Origin: JBFWIW01 sp050253535
GTDB taxonomy: Bacteria > Bacillota > Clostridia > Oscillospirales > Oscillospiraceae
Reading direction: 5' to 3'
DNA: 11,390 nucleotides
NCBI GenBank assembly: GCA_050253535.1
Contig: JBFWIW010000080.1
Span: forward strand, 1 to 11,390
The notes beneath the pieces are model-generated. The model ran no database searches. It was not told the origin of the DNA and saw nothing but the letters and a program-made list of their open reading frames with translations. Shown here piece after piece: positions 1 to 7,133 of the stretch (positions are counted from its first letter, which is position 1; the number at the start of each line of letters is the position of its first letter). The position numbers and the translations under genes were made by a program.

Positions 1-1
1 A

Positions 2-268
2 TACGCCGTGGGAATATGCCCTGATACCCGCCGCCGCTGGCAGAGCTTCTATGATGAAGCTGACCGGAGCATTAAACCGGAAGTGATTAACGAGGGCTGG
101 CAGACCGGCACAACCTATAAAATTACACGGCTTGCCTATCAGCTTTTTACAGACGGTACGCCTACTGCGATTACTTATGATGAAAAGGACAGCCCAACGG
201 AAAATTTCAAGGAGTGCAGTCAATATATCTTTCGAGAGATCTTGCGCACATTGACGGCATGCTGGTAA
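2..268 (+). pseudogene. DUF6075-like conjugative-element protein, 3' part, broken by IS junction
   Basis: The reading frame is already open at base 2, so the 5' end lies outside the window. The GTG at 8 is probably just an internal valine. The visible protein carries CPDTRR, then IKPE, then GWQTGTTYKITRLAYQLF and finally YIFREI. This pattern resembles DUF6075, a small uncharacterised family that I associate with Clostridia conjugative elements; the match is from memory and only moderate. The last dozen or so residues, up to the TGA at 266-268, look like the out-of-frame start of the transposase remnant. The native C terminus is therefore probably lost, with a junction at about 226-240. Function is unknown; the value of the gene here is as a marker of element backbone. 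I am fairly sure it is a broken gene and less sure of the family. Confidence 0.45.
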
Positions 269-939
269 CCGGCAAAACACTGAGTGAGAAGCAATCGTAT
301 CGGCTCGATACGATTCGCAAAATACTTGAGCAGCAGAAGTTCATGTACGATCATCGTACCCACTCCGTACCGGACAGGATTGTCAGTCTCAGCAGACCGT
401 TTATCCGGCCCATCGTCAGGGGCAAGGCTGGGAAGCCCGTTGAGTTCGGGGCAAAATTGGACATCAGCGTATCAGACGGCTGGACAAGGCTCGAAGTGCT
501 ATCGTTTGACGCATACAATGAAGCTTCGAACCTGAAAGATATGGTAGAGCGATACGAAGCGCGTACCGGACATTACCCAAGTCGGATACTGGCTGACAAG
601 ATATACAGAAACCGAGATAACCTTGCCTATTGCAAGCTTCATCAAATACGGCTTTCGGGACCTGCACTCGGTAGACCAAAGAAGGGTGAAATACGCGATA
701 AAAAGCGAGACTATCAGGACGAATGCGAACGAGTTGAGGTTGAGCGCCGTTTCAGCCTGGCAAAACGAAAATGCGGTATGGGTCTTATCGTGACTAAGCT
801 GGAGGAAACCATTTCCCACAGCATAGCTATGTCTATTGTTGTGCTGAATTTAAGGAAAATTCAGCATACCCTTTTGCAGACGCTATGGTCTTGGCTGTCG
901 GAGATGGGAGTGCAACAAAAAATCGCATTCGTTCAGTAG
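214..939 (+). pseudogene. IS5/IS1182-type transposase, N-terminally truncated
   Basis: This is a DDE transposase remnant of the IS5/IS1182 kind common in Clostridia. Family-like sequence starts at about base 235 (RDLAHID) and continues through a region with MYD.RTH, RIVSLSRP, RPIVRGKAGKPVEFGAK, then ILADKIYRNRDN with the likely second catalytic Asp, and VERRFSLAKRKCG with the likely catalytic Glu. The first Asp is probably in the KLDISV strand. The catalytic core is thus largely present, but the N-terminal DNA-binding part of full-length relatives (usually well over 400 residues) is missing. The GTG at 214 is only the first start in the frame and lies in neighbouring DNA. No left terminal inverted repeat is visible, and only 30 bases separate the stop from the next gene, so the right end may be trimmed too. 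It is probably inactive. Confidence 0.75.
842..866. repeat. 10-bp perfect inverted repeat inside transposase 3' end
   Basis: The left arm TGCTGAATTT (842-851) pairs with AAATTCAGCA (857-866) across a five-base loop, AAGGA. It lies within codons for VVLNLRKIQH of the transposase remnant and is followed by a short CCCTTTT run. It could attenuate read-through from the IS into the HD gene, or it may be coincidental in a coding region. There is no poly-T tract long enough to call it a terminator. Confidence 0.35.
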
Positions 940-957
940 ACATTAAATAGACATTTT

Positions 958-961
958 GGAG
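958..961 (+). promoter_or_regulatory. Ribosome binding site that favours the TTG start at 970
   Basis: GGAG at 958-961 lies eight bases before the TTG at 970. The in-frame GTG at 961 overlaps this motif and has no spaced Shine-Dalgarno sequence of its own, so 970 is preferred as the start of the HD gene. Starting there also gives the N terminus (M)TREHYQSIENYM, which matches how related HD proteins begin as I remember them. Confidence 0.6.
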
Positions 962-969
962 TGGAAAAC

Positions 970-1653
970 TTGACACGAGAGCACTATCAAAGCATTGAAA
1001 ATTATATGAGAACCTGCGCGACCGATTCAGCGCACGACACGGAGCATATCTACCGTGTTTTATACGTTGCGCTTGATATCGCACGGTATGAAAAAGACGT
1101 TGATATGGACATTCTTATTACAGCGTGTCTGTTGCACGATGTTGGCCGGCCGGAACAGTATGCCGACCCCGCCGTCTGCCACGCACTTGTCGGCAGCGAA
1201 AAAGCGTATGCGTTTCTGCTGACCCTTGGTTGGGACGCGCCCCGCGCCCAGCGCGCAAAAGACTGTATTTCCACCCACCGGTACCGGTCCGGCCGGCCGC
1301 CGGAAAGCGTTGAAGCGAAAATCTTGTTTGACGCCGACAAAATCGATGCCACCGGGACGCTCGGGATCGCGCGCACGATCCTTTACAGAACGCAGGGGGA
1401 TGAACCGCTGTATACCTTTTTGCCGGACGGGACCGTCTCCGACGGCAGCGCGGACCGGGAGCCGTCCTTTTTTCAGGAGTATAAGTTTAAGCTGGAAAAG
1501 CTGTACGATAGATTCTACACAACGCGCGGCAAGGAAATTGCCGCGTCCCGCCGCTCCTCAGCCGTCGCTTTTTATGACAGCATGCTCAAAGAGGTCAAAA
1601 CGTCCTACGAGCCGGGCGTGAGCTTGCTTAATCAATTATTGGAGGAAGCATAG
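970..1653 (+). CDS. HD-domain metal-dependent phosphohydrolase
   Basis: This is a 227-residue soluble protein of the HD superfamily (YedJ-like subgroup), whose members use a divalent-metal site to hydrolyse phosphate esters, often of nucleotides. Visible metal and active-site elements are SAHDTEHIYRV (His22, His26), LLHDVGRPE (His56-Asp57), HALVGSEKA (His71), STHRY (His103) and FDADKIDATG (Asp121, Asp123). It therefore looks complete and probably active; the substrate cannot be read from the sequence. The TTG start at 970 is chosen over the GTG at 961 because of the GGAG eight bases upstream. It is the first gene of a tight plus-strand run, with the methyltransferase ATG only three bases after its TAG. 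No convincing promoter is visible in the short gap after the transposase remnant, so transcription may begin within or upstream of the IS. Confidence 0.85.
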   Translation: MTREHYQSIENYMRTCATDSAHDTEHIYRVLYVALDIARYEKDVDMDILITACLLHDVGRPEQYADPAVCHALVGSEKAYAFLLTLGWDAPRAQRAKDCISTHRYRSGRPPESVEAKILFDADKIDATGTLGIARTILYRTQGDEPLYTFLPDGTVSDGSADREPSFFQEYKFKLEKLYDRFYTTRGKEIAASRRSSAVAFYDSMLKEVKTSYEPGVSLLNQLLEEA

Positions 1654-1656
1654 ACA

Positions 1657-2589
1657 ATGGACTACAGCCGGAAAATATCGGAGCGGCACTGGAATCTGCC
1701 GGACAAGGGCGAGCGGGAGAGCGTGCGCGAGACCTTGTACATCGATGATATCGTCCAGAAAAGTCATATAGAAAGAGCGCTTTTATCAAATCTGGACGGC
1801 ATCGAGACCGTTTTTGACGGAGGCGGCGGCAGCGGGCGTTTTTCAATCCTGCTGGCAAAACGGGGCCTCAAGGTGACGCATTTTGATATCTCGCAGCCCA
1901 TGCTGGACAAAGCGCGGGAGATAGCGGAGCGGGAAGGCGTTTCGGATCATATCACCTTCGTCAAAGGCGCGCTGGAAGACTTGTCGGCCTTTGACGAGCG
2001 GACGTTTGATCTTGTCATGTCGTTTGACGCGCCAATCTCGTATACATACCCCAATCAAGAAACCGTGATACGCAATCTCGTACGGCTGGCGCGCAAAAAA
2101 GTCCTGTTCAGCGTTACGTCCCGGCTGGGCAGCCTGCCTTATTTCGCCGATCCGCTCCAGAAAATCAAGTTTATAATGGACGAGAATTCGGACGATCCCT
2201 GGGCGCGCGCCATGCTCGATCACGCCGACGCGGCGCTGTCGCGCTTCCGGTTTAATAAGGACTTTTGTTTTAACGGGCTGGACACCGGCGTTTTCGGCGG
2301 GGAACAGGAGACGCTCGACGCCTATGACCGGGGAGAAGCGCCGTGGGTCATCACATACGGCTTTCTGCCGGACGAGCTGGCCGGCATACTGGATCATTGC
2401 GGCGTTAAGAATATCCGCCTGTCGGGGCCCGGCGCGTTCGCCCGGACGCTGCCGCGCGAAATCCTTATGAAAATCTTCGGCGACGAGCGGCAGCGCGCGG
2501 ATTTTCTGGAATTTTGCTACGCGTTTGACAGCCAGCCGTCGGTCTGCGGCATCGGCAAGGACAATCTGCTGGCGGCGGGGGATATCTGA
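1657..2589 (+). CDS. Class I SAM-dependent methyltransferase
   Basis: This 310-residue protein has a Rossmann-type methyltransferase core. Motif I is VFDGGGGSGRF at residues 52-62, followed by an acidic strand end THFDIS near residue 77 that should bind the ribose of S-adenosylmethionine. Next come GALEDL (about 104-109) and FDLVMSFDAPISY (about 117-129), in the positions of motifs II and IV. The C-terminal half (roughly 150-300) is less conserved in appearance and probably sets substrate choice; I do not recognise a specific family from it. There are no signal peptide or membrane segments, so it is cytoplasmic. GGAGG at 1641-1645 lies inside the end of the HD gene and supports the ATG at 1657. 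It is the middle gene of the HD-methyltransferase-NIF3 run. The target may be a small molecule rather than a macromolecule, but that is a guess. Confidence 0.85.
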   Translation: MDYSRKISERHWNLPDKGERESVRETLYIDDIVQKSHIERALLSNLDGIETVFDGGGGSGRFSILLAKRGLKVTHFDISQPMLDKAREIAEREGVSDHITFVKGALEDLSAFDERTFDLVMSFDAPISYTYPNQETVIRNLVRLARKKVLFSVTSRLGSLPYFADPLQKIKFIMDENSDDPWARAMLDHADAALSRFRFNKDFCFNGLDTGVFGGEQETLDAYDRGEAPWVITYGFLPDELAGILDHCGVKNIRLSGPGAFARTLPREILMKIFGDERQRADFLEFCYAFDSQPSVCGIGKDNLLAAGDI

Positions 2590-2602
2590 CGGTCCGGGGA
2601 AT

Positions 2603-2608
2603 GGAGGG
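2603..2608 (+). promoter_or_regulatory. Ribosome binding site deciding the NIF3 start
   Basis: GGAGGG at 2603-2608 sits seven bases before the ATG at 2616. The upstream in-frame ATG at 2601 overlaps the motif itself and has no spaced site, so 2616 is the better start. Confidence 0.7.
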
Positions 2609-2615
2609 TGTTAAT

Positions 2616-3359
2616 ATGTTTTACCGAGATGTAAAGGACAAGCTTCTGGCGTTGTTTGCCCCAGATAAGCTTGCACAGGCCGGCGAGTGGGGGTTGTTCG
2701 GCGAATGGTTCCGGGACATTAAGAAAATCGGATACGCGACAAATCTGACGCCTGAGACCATTGGCGAGGCGGCAAGGCTTGGTGCGGACATGATCATCAC
2801 ACACCACGACGCCTGGGATTTTGTCTATGGTCTGAAGGATGCCTGCCGTCAGATGCTTGAAAAGCACGGTATTTCACACGCGTTTTTCCATGCGCCGATC
2901 GACGATGCGGACTTCGGCACCAGCGCCTCTCTGGCTAATGCTCTAAAACTTCAGGCTTGCCGCAAGGCCATACCGTATCAGGGAATCTATATGGCAGGTG
3001 TTATCGGGGAGTTGACGAAGCCCCTGACTTTTGAGAAGCTGTCCGGCGAGTTGGCCCAAATATTGGACGAGCCCATCCGGAGCTTTTATAACAGGAGCGG
3101 GAAAATCCGCCGGGTTTGCATTGTGGCCGGCGGCGGCAACATGACACAGGACATAAAGTGTGCCGTTGACGACCATTGCCACGCTTACATAACGGGGGAA
3201 TACGCGCTGTACTCACAAATGTATGCGCGGTTCGCCGGTATCAATCTCTTTGTCGGCAGCCATACGAATACTGAGATTTTTGGGGTGGAGAGCCTTGTTC
3301 GGCGTTTGACGGCCGATACGGATATGGCGTGTATCAGGCTGGTGGAATATAACGACTGA
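2616..3359 (+). CDS. NIF3-family dinuclear-metal protein (YbgI-like)
   Basis: This 247-residue member of the NIF3/YbgI family is expected to form a hexameric ring with two metals per subunit. Family members have been called GTP cyclohydrolase I type 2 homologs, but their true reaction is generally unsettled. The metal-binding pattern is intact: ITHHDAW with His63-His64, HAPIDDADFG with an Asp near 96-97, and GSHTNTEIFG with His216 and Glu220. These fall almost exactly where I recall the E. coli YbgI ligands. A glycine-rich stretch, CIVAGGGNMTQDI (about 168-180), is also typical. The length matches the short bacterial form without the extra PII-like insert domain. It is the third gene of the plus-strand run, 26 bases after the methyltransferase, and ends three bases before a strong hairpin. 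It probably lies in the cytoplasm; the substrate is unknown. Confidence 0.88.
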   Translation: MFYRDVKDKLLALFAPDKLAQAGEWGLFGEWFRDIKKIGYATNLTPETIGEAARLGADMIITHHDAWDFVYGLKDACRQMLEKHGISHAFFHAPIDDADFGTSASLANALKLQACRKAIPYQGIYMAGVIGELTKPLTFEKLSGELAQILDEPIRSFYNRSGKIRRVCIVAGGGNMTQDIKCAVDDHCHAYITGEYALYSQMYARFAGINLFVGSHTNTEIFGVESLVRRLTADTDMACIRLVEYND

Positions 3360-3361
3360 TA

Positions 3362-3414
3362 GACAAAACGTCAGGCGCCCCGGGAGCTTTGCCCGGGGCG
3401 CCTGACGTTTTGTC
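3362..3414. terminator. Bidirectional terminator between convergent operons
   Basis: A perfect 23-bp inverted repeat lies here (arms 3362-3384 and 3392-3414) around a seven-base loop, AGCTTTG. The G+C core CAGGCGCCCCGGG is flanked by an ACAAAACG/CGTTTTGT pair, so each strand reads a GC-rich stem closed by a short U tract within the stem. It sits between two convergent operons, three bases after the NIF3 stop and about 60 bases after the ATPase stop on the other strand. This is where a shared factor-independent terminator would be expected. The U tracts are short, so efficiency is uncertain. Confidence 0.8.
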
Positions 3415-3473
3415 AAAAGAGGTTACATGGTATAGCCTAGTATTAACCGTTCGTGCGATTATTATTACGGGTA

Positions 3474-4541
3474 TCAGACGGCGGTGGCCTCCGACGTCTT
3501 GTGCCGGTCGATATAATCCTTAAAGCTGAGCAGCGCCGCTTCGCGCCGGTCTGTACCGGAAAGACGCCGGCCGCATTCATCAAAGCACAAGACCTTTTTA
3601 AGCTTGATGCACAGCCGGATGGACGAGCGCTTGTCGCCCCAGGCGTCCGGCTCCTTGACGCGGAAATCGCCGATGCCTGTGCGGACGTTGAAAATTGTTT
3701 CATAACCCAGATGCTCCATGGAAATCACCTGGCCCATGAGCGTTACGTGCTCTTCGTCCGCGGCGCCCAGTCCGATGTGCTCGGGGCGAATGGCGTACTG
3801 ATACGTATCCGTCGTGACAATATTGGCCGGCGGCGAGCCGATAAAGCCCGCCACGAAGATATTCGCGGGATTTTCATAAACCTCGCGCGGCGATCCTTTC
3901 TGCTGGACCTCGCCGTTATTCAAGATAACAATGCTTGTTCCCATGGACATGGCCTCCACCTGGTCATGCGTGACATAAAGAAAGGTCGTCTGCAGACGGT
4001 TATACAGCTCGGAAAGTTCAACGCGCATCTGGTTTCGAAGCTTGGCGTCCAGATTGGACAGCGGCTCGTCCATTAAAAACACCTTCGGGCGCTTGACAAT
4101 AGCCCGGGCCAGCGCAACGCGCTGGCGCTGGCCGCCGGACATCTGCGCCGGCCGTTTTGCCACCTGATCCTCCAGGCACACGAGTTCAACAGCCTGCCGG
4201 ACAAGCTCCGTGCGCTCGTTTTTCGGAATCTTCCGGGCCTTGAGGCCGTATTCGATATTCTGGTACACCGTCAGGTGCGGATACAGCGCATAATTCTGGA
4301 AGACCATTGCTACGTCGCGCTTACTGGGGTGCGCTTTTGTGACGGTTTCTTCGCCAATGACGATTTCGCCGCTGTTAGGAATCTCAAGACCTGATATGAT
4401 GCGCAGGAGCGTTGACTTTCCGCAGCCGGAGGGACCAAGCAGCACGGTAAACGAGCCGTCCTCAATTTCCAGGCTGATATCCTTAAGCACCTCAACGTCT
4501 TTAAAATTTTTGATGATATTCTGTATCGTAATCTTGCTCAT
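3474..4541 (-). CDS. ABC transporter ATP-binding protein, MalK/UgpC type
   Basis: This 355-residue ATPase energises the CUT1 importer encoded upstream. It shows Walker A GPSGCGKST (36-44), Q-loop FQNYALYPH (Gln82), signature MSGGQ (134-138, Met in place of the usual Leu), Walker B VFLMDEP (154-160), D-loop SNLD and switch His192 in THDQ. A regulatory TOBE-type domain follows: GSPPAN at 235-240, then IRPEHI at 251-256. The gap between those two motifs is only about ten residues, shorter than I expect for UgpC/MsmX proteins, and the C-terminal 30 residues look unrelated to the family core. The ATG at 4541 has GGAGG about five bases upstream. It is the last gene of the operon, 12 bases after the phosphatase. 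UgpC-like assignment rests on family likeness; the substrate is set by the permeases and binding protein. Confidence 0.93.
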   Translation of the reverse strand: MSKITIQNIIKNFKDVEVLKDISLEIEDGSFTVLLGPSGCGKSTLLRIISGLEIPNSGEIVIGEETVTKAHPSKRDVAMVFQNYALYPHLTVYQNIEYGLKARKIPKNERTELVRQAVELVCLEDQVAKRPAQMSGGQRQRVALARAIVKRPKVFLMDEPLSNLDAKLRNQMRVELSELYNRLQTTFLYVTHDQVEAMSMGTSIVILNNGEVQQKGSPREVYENPANIFVAGFIGSPPANIVTTDTYQYAIRPEHIGLGAADEEHVTLMGQVISMEHLGYETIFNVRTGIGDFRVKEPDAWGDKRSSIRLCIKLKKVLCFDECGRRLSGTDRREAALLSFKDYIDRHKTSEATAV

Positions 4542-4553
4542 AAAAACCTCCGA

Positions 4554-5315
4554 TCATGCCGGACACGCTCCGGCGAGCATCCTGTGCCGGAGCGCGGCAA
4601 GCTCACGCTCGGTCAGCCCGAGCTTTAGAAGATAGGCTTCCGCGCCGCCGTAGGTATCCTCAATGTGCTGCAGGAACTTTTCCATACTGGGCGTTTTGGC
4701 GCTGAACATTTCATCCAGATGCTCCTCTGGAAAACCGCCCGTTTTCATCGCACCGTCTTTCATCAGCTGCAGTTTATCCTTTAAAAACTCGGATGTCAGG
4801 CAATAATCGTACGCGACGGTTTCGTCGTCGACACCGGCCAGCTTTAAAAGCAGCGCGGCGATGATGCCGGTGCGGTCCTTACCGGCGCTGCAGTGAAACA
4901 GCAGCTTGCCATCCGCTTGAACCATCTTGCGGAAGATATCCCGCAGCGCTGTTTGCCCATTGTCAGCCATGGCGTTGTAGAGGTCTCCCATAACAAAGTG
5001 ATAGCCCAGCGTCTCGGTCGGATCTATTTGATCCCGGTCTGAAAGAATTGGGATATTGACGTATTCAATACCGTCACAGTCGGAAAAAACGCTGGGAACT
5101 CTCGTGATCTCGGTCGTGTTTCTCAGGTCGATTACGGTTTTGACGCCGAGCGCCATAACGGTATTTTTATCATTTTCGGACAGCACCTCGAAAGAATCGC
5201 CGCGCCAGAAGGTATCTGAGGTGCACTGGCCATCCGGCGTTACGTAGCCGCCCAGATGGCGTATATTTTGAGCTTTTTCAAGCTCCAGACATTTTTTATC
5301 CGTCGGATGCGTCAT
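4554..5315 (-). CDS. Tyrosine-type phosphatase with CX5R loop (LipA/MptpB-like)
   Basis: This 253-residue protein belongs to the tyrosine-phosphatase-like family 3 (PF13350 type). The P-loop HCSAGKDRTG spans residues 141-150, with nucleophile Cys142 and phosphate-binding Arg148. Upstream hallmarks are NIRHLGGY (17-24), WRGD (37-40) and VIDLRN (61-66). The KDR form of the loop is shared with Listeria LipA and mycobacterial MptpB, enzymes known to accept phosphoinositides as well as phosphotyrosine. No signal peptide is present, so it should act in the cytoplasm, unlike the secreted virulence relatives. Its ATG follows the permease TAA with no gap, and a GGGGA precedes it. Placement between permease and ATPase genes suggests a metabolic role on the imported compound, such as removal of a phosphate from a sugar or polyol. 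A signalling role is possible but less well supported. Confidence 0.85.
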   Translation of the reverse strand: MTHPTDKKCLELEKAQNIRHLGGYVTPDGQCTSDTFWRGDSFEVLSENDKNTVMALGVKTVIDLRNTTEITRVPSVFSDCDGIEYVNIPILSDRDQIDPTETLGYHFVMGDLYNAMADNGQTALRDIFRKMVQADGKLLFHCSAGKDRTGIIAALLLKLAGVDDETVAYDYCLTSEFLKDKLQLMKDGAMKTGGFPEEHLDEMFSAKTPSMEKFLQHIEDTYGGAEAYLLKLGLTERELAALRHRMLAGACPA

Positions 5316-6134
5316 TTACTTGATTCCCCATTTCACGAAAGAATTGATAATCTGCTTTTGAAGGGCGATGTAAAGCGCCAGAATAGGCAGGCTCGACAGC
5401 GTCGCCGCGGCCATCAGGGGTCCCCAGGCATTGCCCTCGAGGGCCAGGAAGGATTGCAGTCCGATCTGAATCGGGGCCTGGTCCAGCTTGGCGTTGACAA
5501 GCAGCGCCCATATATATTCGTTCCAGCCGTTGATAAACAGCAGGATACCCAGTGATACAAACGTGGCTTTAATATTGGGTATGATGATACGGAACAAAAT
5601 GCCGGGTTCGGAGATGCCGTCCAGCACGGCGGCTTCAATCAGAGCCTTTGGAAAGGACCGGAAGGCCTGATATATGGATAAAATGGCAAAGGCCGAAGCG
5701 GTAAAGGGCAATACCACGCCAACGATGGTGTTGCGCAGATTCATGGCGGAGATTGTCACGTAATTGGGCATCATGATGGCTTGAAACGGCACGAGCCACG
5801 TCAGGCTTAAAATCATCATGATCAGTCCGCGCCCCTTGAATTCCCACCGGGTGAGCGCATAGGAGGCCATAACGGCTGTCAGCAGCTGAAAAACAGCGTG
5901 CGATACGGCGATAATCAGCGTGTTAAGCGTCAGCCTGAGAATTTTTATCGTCGCGGCGGCTTCAATATAATTGCTCAGGGTGGGCTCGGAAACAATCAGG
6001 CTGGAATTGAGTATCTCCGAAAGCGGCTTGAACGAGCTGACGACCATCCAATAGATCGGAAATACGGCAAATAGGCACAAAATGATGAGTACGACATGTC
6101 TGGGGATATTGGCCGGATTAAATTTTCTTTGCAT
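5316..6134 (-). CDS. CUT1 ABC transporter permease, MalG/UgpE type
   Basis: This 272-residue inner-membrane permease has about six hydrophobic segments. The first (about 13-33) leads into the characteristic VVSSFKPLSE near residue 31-40. The cytoplasmic EAA loop that docks on the ATPase is EAAVLDGISEPG..., ending in IIIPNIKA, at about 167-190, and GWNEYIWALL near the last third is typical of MalG-like partners. The C-terminal FVKWGIK matches the common VKG-type ending of the family. The ATG at 6134 has GGAG seven bases upstream. The gene starts 15 bases after the partner permease and abuts the phosphatase start. Together with the other permease it forms the translocation channel; family features are clear but substrate is not. 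Confidence 0.93.
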   Translation of the reverse strand: MQRKFNPANIPRHVVLIILCLFAVFPIYWMVVSSFKPLSEILNSSLIVSEPTLSNYIEAAATIKILRLTLNTLIIAVSHAVFQLLTAVMASYALTRWEFKGRGLIMMILSLTWLVPFQAIMMPNYVTISAMNLRNTIVGVVLPFTASAFAILSIYQAFRSFPKALIEAAVLDGISEPGILFRIIIPNIKATFVSLGILLFINGWNEYIWALLVNAKLDQAPIQIGLQSFLALEGNAWGPLMAAATLSSLPILALYIALQKQIINSFVKWGIK

Positions 6135-6149
6135 ACGAATGCTCCAGTC

Positions 6150-7133
6150 TCAGTTGTCGTAAAAAGACAGTCGTTTGTTGATAGCTGTTAAAATAAGCGC
6201 GATAACGCCAAACAGCAGAAAGAAGAGTATGGCGGCGGCGGAGCTCATGCCGATGTTGAAGTTTTTCAGGCCGTAGACATACATCAGATAATAGATATTT
6301 GTTGTGGCGCCGGCAGGGCCGCCCGACGTGAGCACGTTGATATACGCAAACGTCCACTGCGCCGTAAACAGGATGCTGAGCATCAGCATAAACATGGCCG
6401 TTGGAGAGATCAGCGGCAGGGTAATCGTCAGCGTCTGGCGCAGCCGGGAGCTGCCGTCGATATCGGCGGCCTCGTAATAGGATTTATCAATACCCGTCAG
6501 GGCCGCTGAGAACATGAGCGTGGAAAAGCCGATCATTTTCCAGCCGGCAATGATGATGATGGACAGCATCGCCGTGCGCTCGCTTGTTAAAAAGTTAATG
6601 CCCGTATCAATGAGGCCGAGACTTAAAAGCGCGTGATTAATAAATCCGTTGGCCGGATGAAAAAGCCAGCTCCAGACAGTGGAAACAGTGACGGGCGGCA
6701 TGATCATCGGCAGAAAGAACAAGGCGCGGTAGATGTTTTTGGCTTTCCTACTCAGGTTCTCGGTGGAGATGGCTAAAAGCATCGGTATGACGACTGAAAA
6801 GGGGAGCATGCCCAGCACATACCAGAGCGTGTTAATCAGCGAGTGGCCAAAATCAGGCAATGACAGCAGCATTTTGTAATTATTCAGGCCGACGCCCACA
6901 GGGGTCGAGGTCGGCAGCATGTTCCATTTGATAAAGCTGTAGTAGACCGTCTGGATAAACGGCCGGTAGATCCAAAAGCCGAGGATCAGAAGCGCCGGGA
7001 GCAGATACCACAGAGGTTTAAGAGCCGTGAAAAAGGCTCTTAACCCCTTGATGAAGCCCGACCGCGTCCCAGGCTGTGCCATAGTGCTTTTTAAGACGCC
7101 CTCGCACGCTGCGTCTGCGGTCGCGCGGTTCAT
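6150..7133 (-). CDS. CUT1 ABC transporter permease, MalF/UgpA type
   Basis: This 327-residue integral membrane protein is the partner permease. A hydrophobic segment at about 41-61 is followed by YYSFIKWN, then by a run of further membrane segments and the EAA loop YYEAADIDGSSRLRQ (about 219-233) before TLPLISPT. The sequence AQWTFAYINVLTSGGPAGAT near the end is typical of UgpA-like permeases. The ATG at 7133-7131 overlaps the TGA of the binding-protein gene as ATGA, suggesting translational coupling. The frame continues upstream to a GTG-like start within the binding-protein gene, but that extension is the shadow of the preceding gene. An internal ATG at 7082 (MAQPGTRSG) is an alternative start. 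Its N-terminal 40 residues are polar and cytoplasmic. Confidence 0.93.
   Translation of the reverse strand: MNRATADAACEGVLKSTMAQPGTRSGFIKGLRAFFTALKPLWYLLPALLILGFWIYRPFIQTVYYSFIKWNMLPTSTPVGVGLNNYKMLLSLPDFGHSLINTLWYVLGMLPFSVVIPMLLAISTENLSRKAKNIYRALFFLPMIMPPVTVSTVWSWLFHPANGFINHALLSLGLIDTGINFLTSERTAMLSIIIIAGWKMIGFSTLMFSAALTGIDKSYYEAADIDGSSRLRQTLTITLPLISPTAMFMLMLSILFTAQWTFAYINVLTSGGPAGATTNIYYLMYVYGLKNFNIGMSSAAAILFFLLFGVIALILTAINKRLSFYDN

Noticed and set aside
937..955. TAGACATT repeated with 11-base spacing, considered as an IS end or operator
   Set aside because: It is only eight bases, is not inverted, and one copy includes the transposase stop codon; there is no matching left end to compare.
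1226..1621. 131-residue plus-strand open frame
   Set aside because: It overlaps the HD gene in another frame, is Arg/Pro/Ser-rich as expected of out-of-frame GC-rich DNA, and has no supporting start signal.
1843..2397. 184-residue minus-strand open frame
   Set aside because: It lies wholly inside the methyltransferase gene in G+C-rich sequence, and its translation shows no recognisable domain; it is a shadow frame.
3453..4076. 207-residue plus-strand open frame
   Set aside because: It is antisense to the ATPase C-terminal half and parts read as the complement of its conserved motifs; no domain or ribosome site is seen.
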